Positions 12,541-23,106 of a stretch of 64,000 nt of DNA are shown here, in pieces; the first letter of the stretch is position 1, and each line of letters begins with the position of its first letter. The notes under the pieces were generated by a model that ran no database searches, was not told where the DNA came from, and was given only the letters and a program-made list of their open reading frames with translations. The DNA comes from Teratosphaeria epicoccoides (taxonomy: Eukaryota; Ascomycota; Dothideomycetes; Mycosphaerellales; Teratosphaeriaceae): positions 62,001 through 126,000 of the forward strand of contig JADDMT010000044.1 of assembly GCA_021401465.1 (NCBI GenBank), in the 5' to 3' direction. The translations under genes were made by a program, and so were the position numbers.

Positions 12541-12663
12541 CTCATCACCCTCGTCCTCATCCTGCATCTGCTCGTCGTTGACATGCTGTCCGCTGCCATT
12601 GGTGGGCTCAGCATCGTTCTGGAGTACACCGCCGCCATAGAAATCATCGTCGTCTTCCTCCAT
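11554..12663 (-). CDS. FIP1: Pre-mRNA polyadenylation factor FIP1
   Basis: Fip1 is a subunit of the cleavage and polyadenylation factor; it bridges poly(A) polymerase to the complex in the nucleus. Three exons, 12663-12499, 12447-12392 and 12334-11554, give 333 residues. The start is the ATG at 12663; the frame opens slightly earlier from TTG. Order: an acidic N-terminus with an alternating D/E run encoded by a hexanucleotide repeat, a short DIQFTLERPEGAKPEPA segment split by introns, then the Fip1 motif (KPWRLPGTDITDFFNYGFDE..W..YC). A low-complexity tail rich in Gly, Met and Gln follows and ends in an RGG-type GGRGGRGRGRRW. Introns use GTATGG/GTAG and GTAGGT/GTAG. It is divergent from the nucleoporin gene, with 210 bp between start codons. 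Confidence 0.92.
12500..12550. repeat. Hexanucleotide repeat (CCTCGT)n in FIP1 exon 1
   Basis: About six tandem CCTCGT units encode the alternating Asp-Glu run at the FIP1 N-terminus on the minus strand. Length changes by whole units would keep the frame. Confidence 0.85.
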
Positions 12664-12873
12664 CTTGCTCAACGGGTGTGGATGTTGGCTCTCAGCTGGT
12701 TGTTGCGAGGGTAAAGGGAAGCACGCGAGTCGTGTCGAAGCACTTCCGAGATTGATGGGGGTCCGTCAATATTTTGATGGAAATCTCAATCAACCTTACT
12801 TAGCTTGTTTCGTGCGCGTCAACTACGCGACAGACAACATACAGCTGCTTCATTCCGTCCTGCTGTCGCAATC

Positions 12874-14448
12874 ATGGCGTTCGGACGAAGTAACAGTCTG
12901 AGCCTCAATACCGCCCAGACCAATTCTCTCTTGTGAGTCGAGTACTGACTGCATCTGTCCACATTCCACAGCAGTAGTCATGATCAGCTGACTCGTGGCA
13001 GTTCACAGCAGCAGAACCAGTCGAGTCAAGCTCCTCCCGCCGGCGGTCTATTCGGCAACACGAACACATCACAGGCAGGCGGCGGCGGCGGCGGCGGATT
13101 GTTTGGGTCGACCGCGACGAGTAACCCAAATACTGGCGGAGGGCTCTTCGGCAATCCCGGCAATAATCAGACAGCCACTCCGAGGGGAGCACTTTTCAGT
13201 AATCCGGGCAACAACATGAACCAGACATCAAATACGGCTGGAGGTGGTGGACTGTTCAGCAATAACGCCAACAACCAATCAAAGCCTGGCGGCCTTTTTG
13301 GCAATTCCACCACCAACATGCCGGCGACAGGATCCAGCTTGTTTGGGGGAAATATGGCTGCCCCGGCCGCCCAGCAAACCACGACCACTGGCGGAGGTTT
13401 GTTCAGCACCTCAACGAACAATTCATTGTTTGGTGGAAAAACAGCGCCCGATCCAAAGGCATCATGGGGGGGCAACATGTTCCATCAGGCAAACGAGGCC
13501 CGCAACAACCCGCCGCCTTCCGGCTCTGCCTTTGGATTGAACGCGTGGCCAGCGCAACTCATCCCATCACTTCTGCCATCCGCGCAGTATCGGCAATCTC
13601 AAACGCCCGCCACCTTCGTGCCCAGACTCAGTATGGGTCAAGGCAACAATCAGCAGCAGTCTGCAACCGTGGGCGCGGTCAACGTGGGTGTGGACGAGCT
13701 GAGAGGCACTACGCGCTTCCAAGATCTGAAGGACGAATTGAAGAAGGAGTTTGAGGCAATCGATGAAATGATCAAGAAGCAGGAAAAGTATGCGCTGGAT
13801 GTGCAGAACTTCATGAATTCGTCACATCCTCAGAACGTGGCGAGCATTGAGCCCGACGTCGAGCTGATCAAGGACAAGACCGACAACGTGGAGAAACTGC
13901 TGGTGCAGGACGCGCACACGACCGAAGCGAGGAAACAGCTGTCCGAAGACGACTGGAACGACTTCCAAAGATGCATGCGTGTGGCAGAGAACCTCAAATT
14001 ACCCCACAACTACCAAGTCCCTTCAACCTCAAACATGACCCTAGACTACGGCAACCCACCGCGCCTCGCCCGCCCCGCCACCGACACCTCCACCGAAGAC
14101 GTCTACGACACGGACCTCATCAACAACTACTTCACGCCCCTTGCATCTAACCTCAGCAAACAACTGAGCACGTATGACAGCAACCTCGGGGAAATCGAGG
14201 CGCACATGAAAGTCATTGAGCAGAGTGCGGTGCACCAGGCGCAGATGCTGGCGGCGAAGAGGGCGGGGATTAGTGCACCGGTGAAGCAGGAGGATACGGT
14301 GCAGGAGTTGAGTCAGACGTTAATTGGATTTGAACAGAGTATTCTGGGCGTTGCGGGCGCCGTGGGGGAGTGTAGGGCGGGGTTGGATGAATTGGTGGTG
14401 GGGCGGTTGGGGGCGGTGGTGGGTGGTGGTGGGGTGGAGAGGTATTGA
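12874..14448 (+). CDS. NUP49: GLFG nucleoporin, Nup49 type
   Basis: Central-channel nucleoporin of the nuclear pore. Exons 12874-12932 and 13002-14448 give 501 residues. The N-terminal third is an FG region with repeated GLFG, SLFG, GLFS and SNNANN-type spacers. The middle (FVPRLSMGQG, then DELRGTTRFQDLKDELKKEFEAIDEMIKKQE) starts the coiled-coil that docks with the Nsp1-Nup57 partners. The C-terminus is helical with low-complexity Gly/Val at the end. The intron uses GTGAGT with acceptor at 13001; an upstream in-frame CAG at 12971 would leave only a 39-nt intron. Nup49 rather than Nup57 or Nsp1 is inferred from the GLFG type, length and coiled-coil; a related Nup58-like name would describe the same protein. 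Confidence 0.85.
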
Positions 14449-14476
14449 TTAGTGATCAACCCGAATGCATATTTCC

Positions 14477-14505
<29 letters not shown>
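14477..14505 (+). repeat. Poly(A) tract, 29 bp
   Basis: An uninterrupted run of 29 A, 29 bp downstream of the nucleoporin stop and 45 bp from the convergent membrane-protein stop. It may be a slippage tract between converging genes; length is unreliable in sequence assemblies. Confidence 0.95.
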
Positions 14506-14509
<4 letters not shown>

Positions 14510-14549
14510 CCGTGGTCCACAGAGCGAACGAGTCGGAAAACCGCCGCCC

Positions 14550-15319
14550 TCACTCCTGGACTTCCACCCCACCCTTCTCGCACGCACTCACCTCTCCCTC
14601 CCCAACCCCCACCAGCCCACTCTTCTCATCCCCCCAGGCCCTCCCCTCCTCCACCACCTTCTCCTTCTCCAGCCCCTCCGCTTCCACCGTCCCCCGCAAC
14701 CCCCACGCATGCTCCAAAATCGCCACACAGCAGTAAAACACCCCATGCTGTCTCGCGACGAAGCCGAACCCGCTCTCCGCGAACGCTTTGTCCAGCAGGC
14801 CCCAGCCGCCAAGCGACTGCCGCATCGCAGCGTCGTCGCACCACCACCACCACCACGCCCACAGCCCGGACATGTAGGCCGCGAGGGCGAGGAGCGAGAT
14901 GCCTTGGACTTCCATGGCGCTTTGCATGAGCGAGACGTGGCGGGCGCGGTGGTTGAGGGCCGTGGCGGCGAGGAAGTAGGCGATGTACCATTTGCTGGAG
15001 CGGGGGGGAGGGGGTTAGTGAGTGGGGATGATGGGGTGGGGTGAGGGGGTGGGGGGACGTTACTTGGTGGTGGAGCCTTGGTTGTCGGTCAGAGGTAGGA
15101 TGAAGAGTGCTAGGGCGATGCATGTTGCTTTGACTGCAGTGGTGCGAGTGCGTGTTAGCATTGATGAAGGGGGGCTTAATTATTGTTGCTTCGTTGGTGG
15201 TGGTGGTGGTGGTGAAGGGGGTGGGGGCGCTCACTTGGATTGCGTGCGAGCCAGTGGGTGCAGGTGGACGTCCAGCGTTCGATTCGGCCCATTTCGGATG
15301 GATCTTTGGGGGGAGACAT
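14550..15319 (-). CDS. Small multi-pass membrane protein, unknown
   Basis: Not a family I recognise. Three exons, 15319-15235, 15133-15064 and 14994-14550, sum to 199 residues in one frame. Introns have GTGAGC/CAG and GTAACG/CAG borders; the first contains a TGG/ACC microsatellite. Visible features: a short hydrophilic N-terminus (MSPPKDPSEMGRIERW), then hydrophobic segments around CIALALFILPL, WYIAYFLAATAL and ISLLALAAYMSGLWAWWWWW, the last ending in five consecutive Trp. A further hydrophobic stretch near VFYCCVAILEHAW and an acidic, Gly-rich tail follow. It probably has four membrane spans, as in small endomembrane proteins. Agreement of three exons in frame and preserved hydropathy across the joints support a real gene. 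Confidence 0.65.
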
Positions 15320-16025
15320 GATGGAGTGCGGGCGGAAAGAGGGTGAGGGTGGGGATATTCCAGAGATGAATGATAATTAACAAGAGTGATGAGTTGTAGG
15401 ATGCACACTGCCCTACCCCACTCGGAGGACAACTCCTAGCGCACCTACACGCAGCCTCACCGAATCCTTCTGAACGTTTGTGAGGCGGTGGATAAAGTTA
15501 TTACCTGTTTGTACCCAATCAGGTAATACGACGCGTGATTCCGATAACTATATCGGGTCGATGACGATGAAACCTGAAGGATCCGAGTTCGAAGCCGGTA
15601 TGCGCCTCCACCTTTGCATGCATAGATATCCCAAACACCGCCTGACTTTAAAAAATTTACATGTGATCACGATGCATCGATAAATATATATATATATGTA
15701 TATACATGTCCGCATGTCTACATCATCCTGGTTACAGTGTCTGACTCCTTCGGGTTGCTGGAATACAGAAGGAAGCGGAAAGGGCGGGAGTGAGGGGAGG
15801 CTATGAAGAGCGTCGGTGCGATGGAGAGCGCGTGGATTCGTTTGTCGAGATAGATCTGGAGAGGGGTGAATGGTGACAGCAGAATCGCTGTTGGGAGAGA
15901 AGGGACGTGTCACATGCTTTCGCATTCCGGGACACGGGGATGCTAGACTTGAATTGCGTACCATTCACCTTCCTCAGACTCCATCATCACCACCCTACGT
16001 CTTCCATCTCCCTTGCCTCACTCAT
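15320..16025. other. Intergenic with AT-repeat and small hairpins
   Basis: About 700 bp without a gene. It contains a 9-bp inverted repeat (TATTACCTG/CAGGTAATA, 15499-15528), a second short one (CCGATA/TATCGG near 15540), and an (AT)n tract at 15683-15707. No tRNA fold could be built. Confidence 0.5.
15683..15707. repeat. AT dinucleotide microsatellite
   Basis: Alternating A/T run interrupted by single G and C bases in the intergenic region upstream of the CDK gene 3' end. Confidence 0.9.
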
Positions 16026-17513
16026 CTACACAACCTTCAACTGAAACCCACCACCCACCTCCTCCTCGCCTTCCCCTCCAAACAACCCACCAAAATCCAC
16101 CTCTCCTCCACTCCCCAGCCCTGGCGCCTCTCCTCTCATAGGAGCATCGGGACTCGCTCTCCTCCGTCTCTTTTCCTGCCCTGCTTTCGACGGAAAGGTA
16201 GGGAACATAGCCGTCGGCTTCGGCCTCGGCTCTTCTCTGAAATAGGCGTGCTCCAGTATTTCCTTCGCCGTCGGGCGTTTCGCCGGGTTGAGAGAAAGGA
16301 GGGAGTCGAGTAGACTCGCTCCTGCATTGGTGAGCGTCGGGAATGTGGTCCGGATCTGCGAAGATGAGGGGTGTTTGGAAGGCGGTGGCAGGCGGAGTGT
16401 GCGGGCGTTCGGCAGAGCTTTGAATTCGGGCCAGGTGGTGTTGGTCGGGATGCCGCAGAGGGTGAAGATCTGTATTGTAGGAACGTCAATGATGGGTGGA
16501 CGAGGAGTATCACATTATTCTTCCCAGTCTCTTCATTCGAGACCGGTCATGCCACTCACCTTGCCCAATTGCTCCACTTCGTTCTTCCCCTGCAGCAACG
16601 GACTCTTCGCCACCAACTCCCCAAACACGCACCCGAGACTCCACACATCTATCGCTCCATCATACTCCTTTGCTCCGAGCAACAGTTCCGGCGCACGATA
16701 CCACAGCGTGACCACCAACTGCGTCAGATCCCTCGGCGGCGGCGCCCCCACCAACCTCGCCATCCCGAAATCCGCCAGCTTGATCTCCCCCCGATTGTTC
16801 AGCAGAATATTCGAACTCTTCACATCCCGATGCAAGATCCAATTCGCATGCAGGAACGCCACCGCGCTCGCCAACTGCAGCAGCAGCGTCTTGATCTCAC
16901 TGGGCACAAACGGCTCCTCCATCATCTCCTCCTGCAACGTCTTGAGGTCGTGCTCCAGGAACCCCATCACGAGATACACGTCCCCCCGCTCCCTCCCCTC
17001 TCCACACACGACCTCGCGGAGTTCCACAATATGTCTGTGCCCGCGCGCGGCATGGAGAGTCTGGATCTCGCGGAGCGCGGTGACGGGGAACCCGGCGTCG
17101 CGGCGAGGATCGAGTTTGAGTTTCTTGATGGCGACAATGTCTCCGGTGGCGAGTTCGCGGGCGCGCGAGACGGAGCCGTAGGAGCCTTCTTCGATGTGGT
17201 TGAGGCGGTCGAAGTGGGTGATGCTGCGCGCGGGTTGCCAGGTGGGGGGTTGGAAGCGGAGGAGTTGACGGGAGGGGAGTGGGGAGGGAGTGGGGGTGTC
17301 GTTGTCTTGGGATGTTCGGCGGCGCTTTGCTGGGCGGTCGGATGGGTCGTCGTCGTCGGCGGCGGCGGCATGTTCTGTGTGGCCGTTTTGTCTTGCTGCT
17401 TCTTGTGCTTTGCGCTGTTTCTCGGCTTTCAATCGTTTCTTCTCTTCTTTTTCTGTTTTCCGTCTTGCATCTTCGGCTACGTCTTCTGCCGAATCTGTCC
17501 AGCGGGAGACCAT
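16026..17513 (-). CDS. CDK11: CDK11/PITSLRE-type cyclin-dependent kinase
   Basis: Ser/Thr kinase of the CDK10/11 group (fission yeast Ppk23 type), expected to act in transcription or RNA processing with an L-type cyclin. Exons 17513-16560 and 16469-16026 give 465 residues. The N-terminal 80 residues hold a charged coiled-coil and a KRRR basic patch. The kinase domain starts FDRLNHIEEGSYGSV (Gly loop 108-114), with VAIKK (Lys130), PVTALRE (PITSLRE-helix equivalent, 143-149), HRDVKSSN (228-235), DFG (248-250), and a T-loop ending VVTLWYRAPELLLG. Exon 2 continues at IFTLCGIPTNTTWPEF and the CMGC C-lobe (LLSLNPAKRPTAKEIL), then a basic KRRRR patch. The intron interrupts right after EQLGK with a GTGAGT donor. 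Divergent from NDUFAF7, 158 bp away. Confidence 0.93.
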
Positions 17514-17671
17514 GTTCGCTGTGCTGTAATTATGGTGTTGTGGTTGAATAGAATTGAATCAAAGTGGCCAAGTCCGAGCTTCTCCAGCCGACATCGACAT
17601 TTTTTTCCGTCACCATTCGACATGCCTGCACAATATCGACCGTCTCGGCGTAACATTTCCGGTAATATACA
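17514..17671. promoter_or_regulatory. Bidirectional promoter, CDK11/NDUFAF7
   Basis: Only 158 bp separate the two start codons, so the two leaders and promoters must overlap or be very short. No named motif is recognised. Confidence 0.5.
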
Positions 17672-19352
17672 ATGCGAAGTCGATTACCCAGATTATACCG
17701 TCAATTATCACGAAACGTCAACAGAGTAGACATACCACACTGCCGAGCTGCCGGCGCAAGATGGAGCTCGACAGACGCCGGCCAACCTGCACACAAATGG
17801 TCTACACCACTCGCCAAACGCCTGTCTGAGGCCATCACGGTACGTCAAATACAACCATATAAAACCGAGGACAACATCTAAATACAGACAGACCACTGGC
17901 CCCATCTCCGTGGCCTCCTTCATGCGCCAATGCCTCACCGGCGACCTCGGCGGCTACTACACCCCTCAGGACACCCCCTCCACCCACGACCAATTCGGCA
18001 CCAAAGGCGACTTCGTCACGTCCCCCGAAATCTCCCAGATCTTCGGCGAACTCGTCGGCGTCTGGGTCGTGGCGGAGTGGATCGCTCAGGGCCGGAAGAC
18101 GGCCGGCGTGATTCTTATGGAAGTGGGCCCCGGGAGAGGGACATTGATGGCTGATATGTTGCGCACGATCCGGAATTTCCCAGCTTTGGCCAAGGCGGTT
18201 GAGGCGGTGTATTTGGTGGAAGCGAGCGAGAATCTGAGGAAGGCGCAGCACAAGTTGTTGTGTGCGGGGAATGAAATGAGGGAGACGAGCATGGGGTGGG
18301 AGAGCGTGAGTAAGCATGGTCCGGGTCTCAAGATCGTGTGGACGGAAGATGTGCGATTCGTGCCGAGGGATGGGGAGAAGACGCCATTCATCATCGCGCA
18401 TGAATTCTTCGATGCCCTGCCAATTCATGTCTTCCAATCTGTCCCGCCTCCGCCACCAGGGACAGATACCATCACCACGCCTACTGGTTCTATCTCTCCG
18501 CCCGCCCCGAGAAAATCTCAACAAGGCAACCAATGGAGGGAGCTAGTCGTCAGCCCCAAACCACCCCACAGACTCAAAGAAAACGCGCCCGAATTCGAGC
18601 TCACCCTCTCGCGAGCACCAACACCCCACTCCATCTACCTCCCCGAAACCTCCTCCCGCTACCGCGCCCTCAAACAGACATCCGGCGCAACGATCGAAAT
18701 CAGCCCCGAATCCCAATTCTACATCCGCGACTTCGCCATCCGCCTCGGTGGCTCCAACCCAGCCTCTGCCTCTCCCCAAACACTACCGCAGCAACAACCC
18801 TCGCCCTCCACCGCCCCCCGCAAAGCCCCCAGCACCCCTCAAGAAACACCGCTCCTGAAACCCACACCCTCCGGCGCAGCCCTGATAATCGACTACGGCA
18901 CCCCCACCACCATCCCCGCCAATTCCCTCCGCGGCATCAAGTCGCATCGCCGCGTCTCCCCCTTCGAGTCCGCAGGCACGACTGACATAAGCGCCGACGT
19001 GGACTTCCTTGCCCTTGCGGAAGCAGCTTTGAACGCTTCTCCAGGTGTGGAGGTGCACGGGCCGGTGGACCAAGCGAGGTTCTTGACCGCGATGGGGGTC
19101 CAGGAGCGGGCTGCGCAGTTGGTGAAACGAGCGGTGGATGCGGAGAGAGGGGGGGAGGGAGGCGAGATGGGGCAGTTGAGGGAGGTCGTGAGGAGGGTGG
19201 AGAGTGGGTGGAGGAGATTGGTGGATACGGGGGCGCAGGGCATGGGCCGGTTGTATCAGGTTATGGCGGTTGTGCCGTATGTGTCTGCGGAGGAGGGAGA
19301 GAGGAGGACAAGGAGGAAGCCGGTCGGGTTTGGTGGGGATGTGCGCTTTTGA
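17672..19352 (+). CDS. NDUFAF7: Mitochondrial complex I assembly arginine methyltransferase
   Basis: SAM-dependent protein arginine methyltransferase (MidA/NDUFAF7 family) that methylates the NDUFS2 subunit during early complex I assembly in the matrix. Exons 17672-17839 and 17892-19352 give 542 residues. The first exon encodes a mitochondrial presequence (MRSRLPRLYRQLSRNV, Arg-rich, no acid). The second opens TTGPISVASFMRQCL, followed by GGYYTPQ..FGTKGDFVTSPEISQIFGELV (family signature), VGPGRGTLMADMLR (SAM loop) and IIAHEFFDALPIHVF. A Ser/Pro-rich insertion near residues 270-330 breaks the domain before ALIIDYG and FLTAMGVQERAAQL. Length exceeds the animal protein because of those insertions. 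Of two AG acceptors, only the one at 17890-17891 keeps the frame. Confidence 0.93.
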
Positions 19353-19410
19353 GGCTCGTGTTCGCGTTGCGGCCATAGATGTCATGTTGCATTGCGACGA
19401 TGATGCTGAA

Positions 19411-19422
19411 CCCCCCCCCCCC
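19411..19422 (+). repeat. Poly(C) tract, 12 bp
   Basis: Uninterrupted run of 12 C shortly downstream of NDUFAF7. Confidence 0.95.
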
Positions 19423-19454
19423 TATCTCTATTTCTTCATTTCTTCCTCAACAGG

Positions 19455-19474
19455 CATACGTCCATGGACGTATG
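19455..19474. repeat. Perfect 20-bp palindrome
   Basis: CATACGTCCATGGACGTATG reads identically on both strands with no spacer. It lies about 100 bp past the NDUFAF7 stop, between converging NDUFAF7 and RPC31. It could be a dimeric protein site or a cruciform or hairpin in the 3' region; function unknown. Confidence 0.9.
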
Positions 19475-20012
19475 AACTGGTGGAAAAGGAAATCGCATGC
19501 GACTGCCGCTGCCGCCGTTGCCGTGAAGTAGCACAAAAGCAAAGTACAGAACAATGGAAATGATCACACGACTCACTTGCCAGCACAAAGCCTACAATGA
19601 CACCCGCGTCAACCGGCTCACCACCAGTTGACGCAGACCGTCAGCAATCGGTCATCAGCATCACATCACCACTCACGGCCTGTGACGCCTCACTCATCAC
19701 CGAAGTAGTACGTCCGCTTGCCTCCACTGAGGGTGGCATGAGCCATGATCCTCCCCTCACTCTCAGCCCCGTACGTGACCTCCCATTTCCCCAGGTCCCC
19801 GCCCATCTCCCGCCTGCGACGACGGTGCACCGCCGCGTGATCGACCTCCTTGACGGCGTGGACGCCGCGCCACTTCCCGTCCTCGACGTCATCACACCTA
19901 CACGCGTCTCCATCCACGTCAGCAAGTCTACTCTCGCTACAGCATCGCAGGTACTTCGGCAAGCGGCAGCAGCAGTCACGTTGGTCCGTCGCGAGGACGG
20001 GGTGGGAGCAAG

Positions 20013-20927
20013 TCAGTACCCGTCATCGCCACCGCCGTACTCCTCCGCGCCACCCTCCTCGAAGTCATCGTCACCGCCGTCAAAGTACTGCTCGGCGTTG
20101 TAGTCGTCATTGCCGTCGTCCTCGTCCTCCTCGAAGTCATCGTCCTGCAGCTCCTCCTGGCCTTCGCCCTCCTCATCCTCCGCGTTCTCCGCGACGTCGT
20201 CGTCATTGGCGTCGTCGGCGTCACCAGCAGCGTCGTCAGCGTCATCGTCGAATTTGGCGAGTTTGTCGACAATGTTGTTCTTGGCCAGCATGAGCTTCTT
20301 GTTCTTGTTCGCTTGCTCCGGGTCGACGTCCGGGTTGTAGCCGATGGTGCTCCAGAGCTCGCGGGGGAAGAGCTCGGGTTGCGCGAACTTGTGCTTGGTA
20401 ATGTCTGGCCTGCATAGTAGCACATCAGTATTGCGTGACGGACGTTTTGGAGATTTGCAGTGAGTGACTCACCATTTCCACTCCGTCTTCTGGAACTTTT
20501 TGCCGTAAGTCTCCTGGTCCTCGAAGGCGTTGAAGTCCGCTGCAGAGCGCTTGCTGCCCGCGATCATCTTGTCGACCGTGCCGGGCGGGCCGGTGTAGAA
20601 GGGTCCCGCGTGCTTCTTGGCGATGTGGGCGCGGTAGAGCTGCACGGCGCGCTTCTCGCGGGCGGTCAGCGGGGGAGCACGGGGGACGCCACCTGGGTAC
20701 GGCTGGGGAGGGTGTCAGTATACGATATTTGAAATTGAACGAGGAGGTGTCGTTACCGGGTACAGCTCCCTCGGGTCTTTAGCCAGCGCCTCCTTCTGGG
20801 TGTCTTCGTCGCGGTATTTGGCGATCTCGTCGTCGAGGCCGGCATCGATTTCGAATGGGAGCTTTTGTCCTCCCATCATGCCGCCGGTGTTGCGTGAAGC
20901 GCCGCTGAAACCGCCACGGAAAGCCAT
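20013..20927 (-). CDS. RPC31: RNA polymerase III subunit RPC31 (RPC7)
   Basis: Pol III-specific subunit of the RPC82-RPC34-RPC31 initiation subcomplex. Three exons, 20927-20757, 20702-20473 and 20409-20013, sum to 265 residues. The N-terminus is MAFRGGFSGASRNTGGMMGG, followed by LPFEIDAGLDDEIAKYRDEDTQ and ELYPPYPGGVPRAPPLTAREKRAVQLYRAHI. Exon 3 begins in the Trp of EWKWPDITKHKFAQPELFPRELWSTIGYNP, a family signature. The last 90 residues are almost all Asp, Glu, Gly and Ala with aromatic spacers (the acidic tail typical of RPC31), ending GGGDDGY. Introns use GTAACG and GTGAGT donors. Intact, so presumably essential for tRNA and 5S rRNA transcription. Confidence 0.93.
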
Positions 20928-21604
20928 GATGGTGTCGATGTCCGATGGTGTGTCGGAGGTGGAAGTTGTGAAGCAGAATTTGACACTTTGAAGGGGCTTC
21001 TGATTCGCGTGAGCCTGTTGTCTAGGGGAGCGTAACACAATGGTGTTGTTGATATTGGTGGCACTCGTGCTGTTCACGATCAGTCCGTGTTGGTAGTTGA
21101 TTTTGACAGCTTGGGCCTCACGTTCAAGGCACGTCGTCCAATTGATTCGTATCAGTTATTTGTTGGTAGTGAGCGTCATGTAACCTCCGCATGGTTTGTT
21201 TGTGAGATGTCCGATCGTGTGTGGCGGCCCGGCATGGAGACGACGATTAAGGAAGGAGCGACAGTCGAACTTCTTCATATTGCGCTAGTACTACCAGTGA
21301 AAGCATGTTAATTACGTAAGCATAAAAGCCAAAAACTGAAATCTCGTCCCATTTGAGCACCATCTGTTGGGCGAAGAACATTGATATGTGAAAAAGTCAC
21401 GATAGTATAGACGTCGGAATTCATCACCGATAGGCTGCGAACTGTTTTCGCAACACCCGCTCATTGGACATGATTTCATTCAGGACTTGTCGCTGCCGTC
21501 TACCGACAGGCATTGGGCCATGTCCTGCTTTTGCTTAACGCCACGCTATGCATCGTCGATGCCGCCATCCAGTCCCACAATGCCCGACATCTATGCTCAG
21601 GATT
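20928..21604. other. Intergenic, upstream of RPC31
   Basis: About 680 bp between the RPC31 start and the eIF3 subunit L stop. Only short unsupported ORFs. It should contain the RPC31 promoter. Confidence 0.4.
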
Positions 21605-23106
21605 CTAGTACGTCCGGCTCAAATTGCGGAGGTACCAGTCCACCAGCCTCCTGCCAACCTTGGCCTCTGAGACGTGGATCAAGTCTCCTTGCATCGCATA
21701 GTCGAGATCATTGCTGTTGACCACATCACCCTCAAGCAGTCCACCTTCGCTGTGCCTAATCTGCCTCGATCTCTGCTTGTTCACCAGCAGCCAACTCCTC
21801 AACGTCTCCGCATCCACCTCCAGGAAGTTTGCCAGCTTCGACAGGTCCATCGTAGTGTACAGCTTCAGGTAGCTGCGTACGGTTGGGCTCCACATGTTGT
21901 TCTTGACCTCCTCCATGAAGATCGCAAGGTGATGCTCGATCGGGTCAACGTTGTTCTGCGGGTTCTCGAAATCCGGCGGCGTCGGCGAGATGAACTTGGG
22001 GCATGCAGCGCGGAAGAGCTCCTCGAAGATAAGAAGTGCCTCCGGACCGCCGCGCTGCATGCGGTTCAGCTGCTCGCCGTACTTTTCGCGTAGCTGTGTG
22101 TGGATGGTGTCGTCTAGTCTGGTTGGAGAGAAGGCAACGCAGATGGCGACGAGCGCGTACATCTGCTCGTTCTTCTTGGTGATGCTGTCGTACTGCGCGC
22201 CCTTCTGGAAGTTCTTGGTTCGCGAGACGTAGATGAGGATATGGTTGAAGGCGCGGAGAGCGTCGGCGTAGCGGTGCATCATCATGTAGCTGAAGCCCAC
22301 GTAATAGTAGGTGGTGAAGTTTGCGGCCATGACACGGGCGAACATGGCCTTTTTGTTCAGCTCGATGTTATCCAGTGTCTTGAGGGCCAAGCTGAAGTCG
22401 CCGAGCAAGCAGTGTACGCGCAGCAAGCCAATGATGGAGAAGTAGCCCAGCATCTGGTAGAGGCTTCTGCTGCCGTACTCGCCGGCGTAAGGGGCTGGGT
22501 CCTCGCCGCGCTTGCGGGCCTCGAGCTGCTCGCTGATCTGCGAGCGTTGGATGAGAGAATACAGGACGTTGAGGACGGAGTAGCAGCCCCATGTGTTCGG
22601 GTTCTCACGCAGAATCGCCAGGTCTTCCTCGTTGACTTGTGTTGAGGAGGACTGGTAGGCGAGGCGTTGCCGGTATGAGCAGAAGGAATTGAACTGGTAG
22701 ATGAACTCGTCAATGACGTCCCATGCCCAGTAGTACTGCGCGGACATCAGCAGCTGTCAGCAGCGCAATCTTGTCGTTCTCGACATACCGACGGCACCTC
22801 GATGTCCACCGGCCCTTCGCTGTTCAGGATGAAATGGAACAGATTACAGTAGCTGTCGTAGCTCTGGATCTTGGTCTCTAATGTTGCCTGGTACTCCAGC
22901 GGCGTCGCTGCGGCCTGCAATTGTGCCTGCAAGTCTTGCGCTCCTCCCAACGTCGATGTCCGGTCCAAGTCATAGTCTTCCCCGTCCTCGTAGCCCACCT
23001 GCTCGCGGTACTCGTTCGCCAACGCCTCCTCCTCCACATCCGAGTCGTCGTCCACCGGCCGCTCCGGCGCGGACTGCTGGTATGTGGGCGCTTGTCTGAC
23101 GGACAT
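21605..23106 (-). CDS. eIF3l: Translation initiation factor eIF3 subunit L
   Basis: PCI-domain subunit of the eIF3 complex in the cytoplasm. Exons 23106-22789 and 22735-21605 give 482 residues, close to the usual length. The N-terminal exon is acidic (DDDSDVEEEALANEYREQV) and ends SEGPVDIEVPS; exon 2 starts YYWAWDVIDEFIYQFNSFCSYR, an eIF3l hallmark. Later segments include NTWGCYSVLNVLYSLIQRSQI, MLGYFSIIGLLRVHCLLGD, KNEQMYALVAICVAFSPTRLD and the C-terminal PCI/winged helix (YTTMDLSKLANFLEVDAETLRSWLL). The intron has a GTATGT donor and CGCAG acceptor; an ATG directly before the acceptor lies in the intron and is not the start. Divergent from the nitrilase-family gene, about 275 bp apart. Confidence 0.95.

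Noticed and set aside
13167..13478. Minus-strand ORF inside the nucleoporin
   Set aside because: Antisense shadow of the FG repeats.
14626..15432. Minus-strand ORF of 268 codons
   Set aside because: Frame reads through two introns of the membrane-protein gene, starts without a good context, and has Pro/His-rich shadow composition.
15560..15620. Possible tRNA because of GAGTTCGAAGCC
   Set aside because: No T-stem pairing and no D arm or anticodon arm could be built.
16371..17729. Plus-strand ORF of 452 codons
   Set aside because: Antisense to the CDK11 kinase, whose motifs fix the coding strand.
19597..20103. Plus-strand ORF of 168 codons from ATG
   Set aside because: It overlaps the RPC31 acidic tail antisense, where repetitive codons keep frames open, and has no recognisable content.
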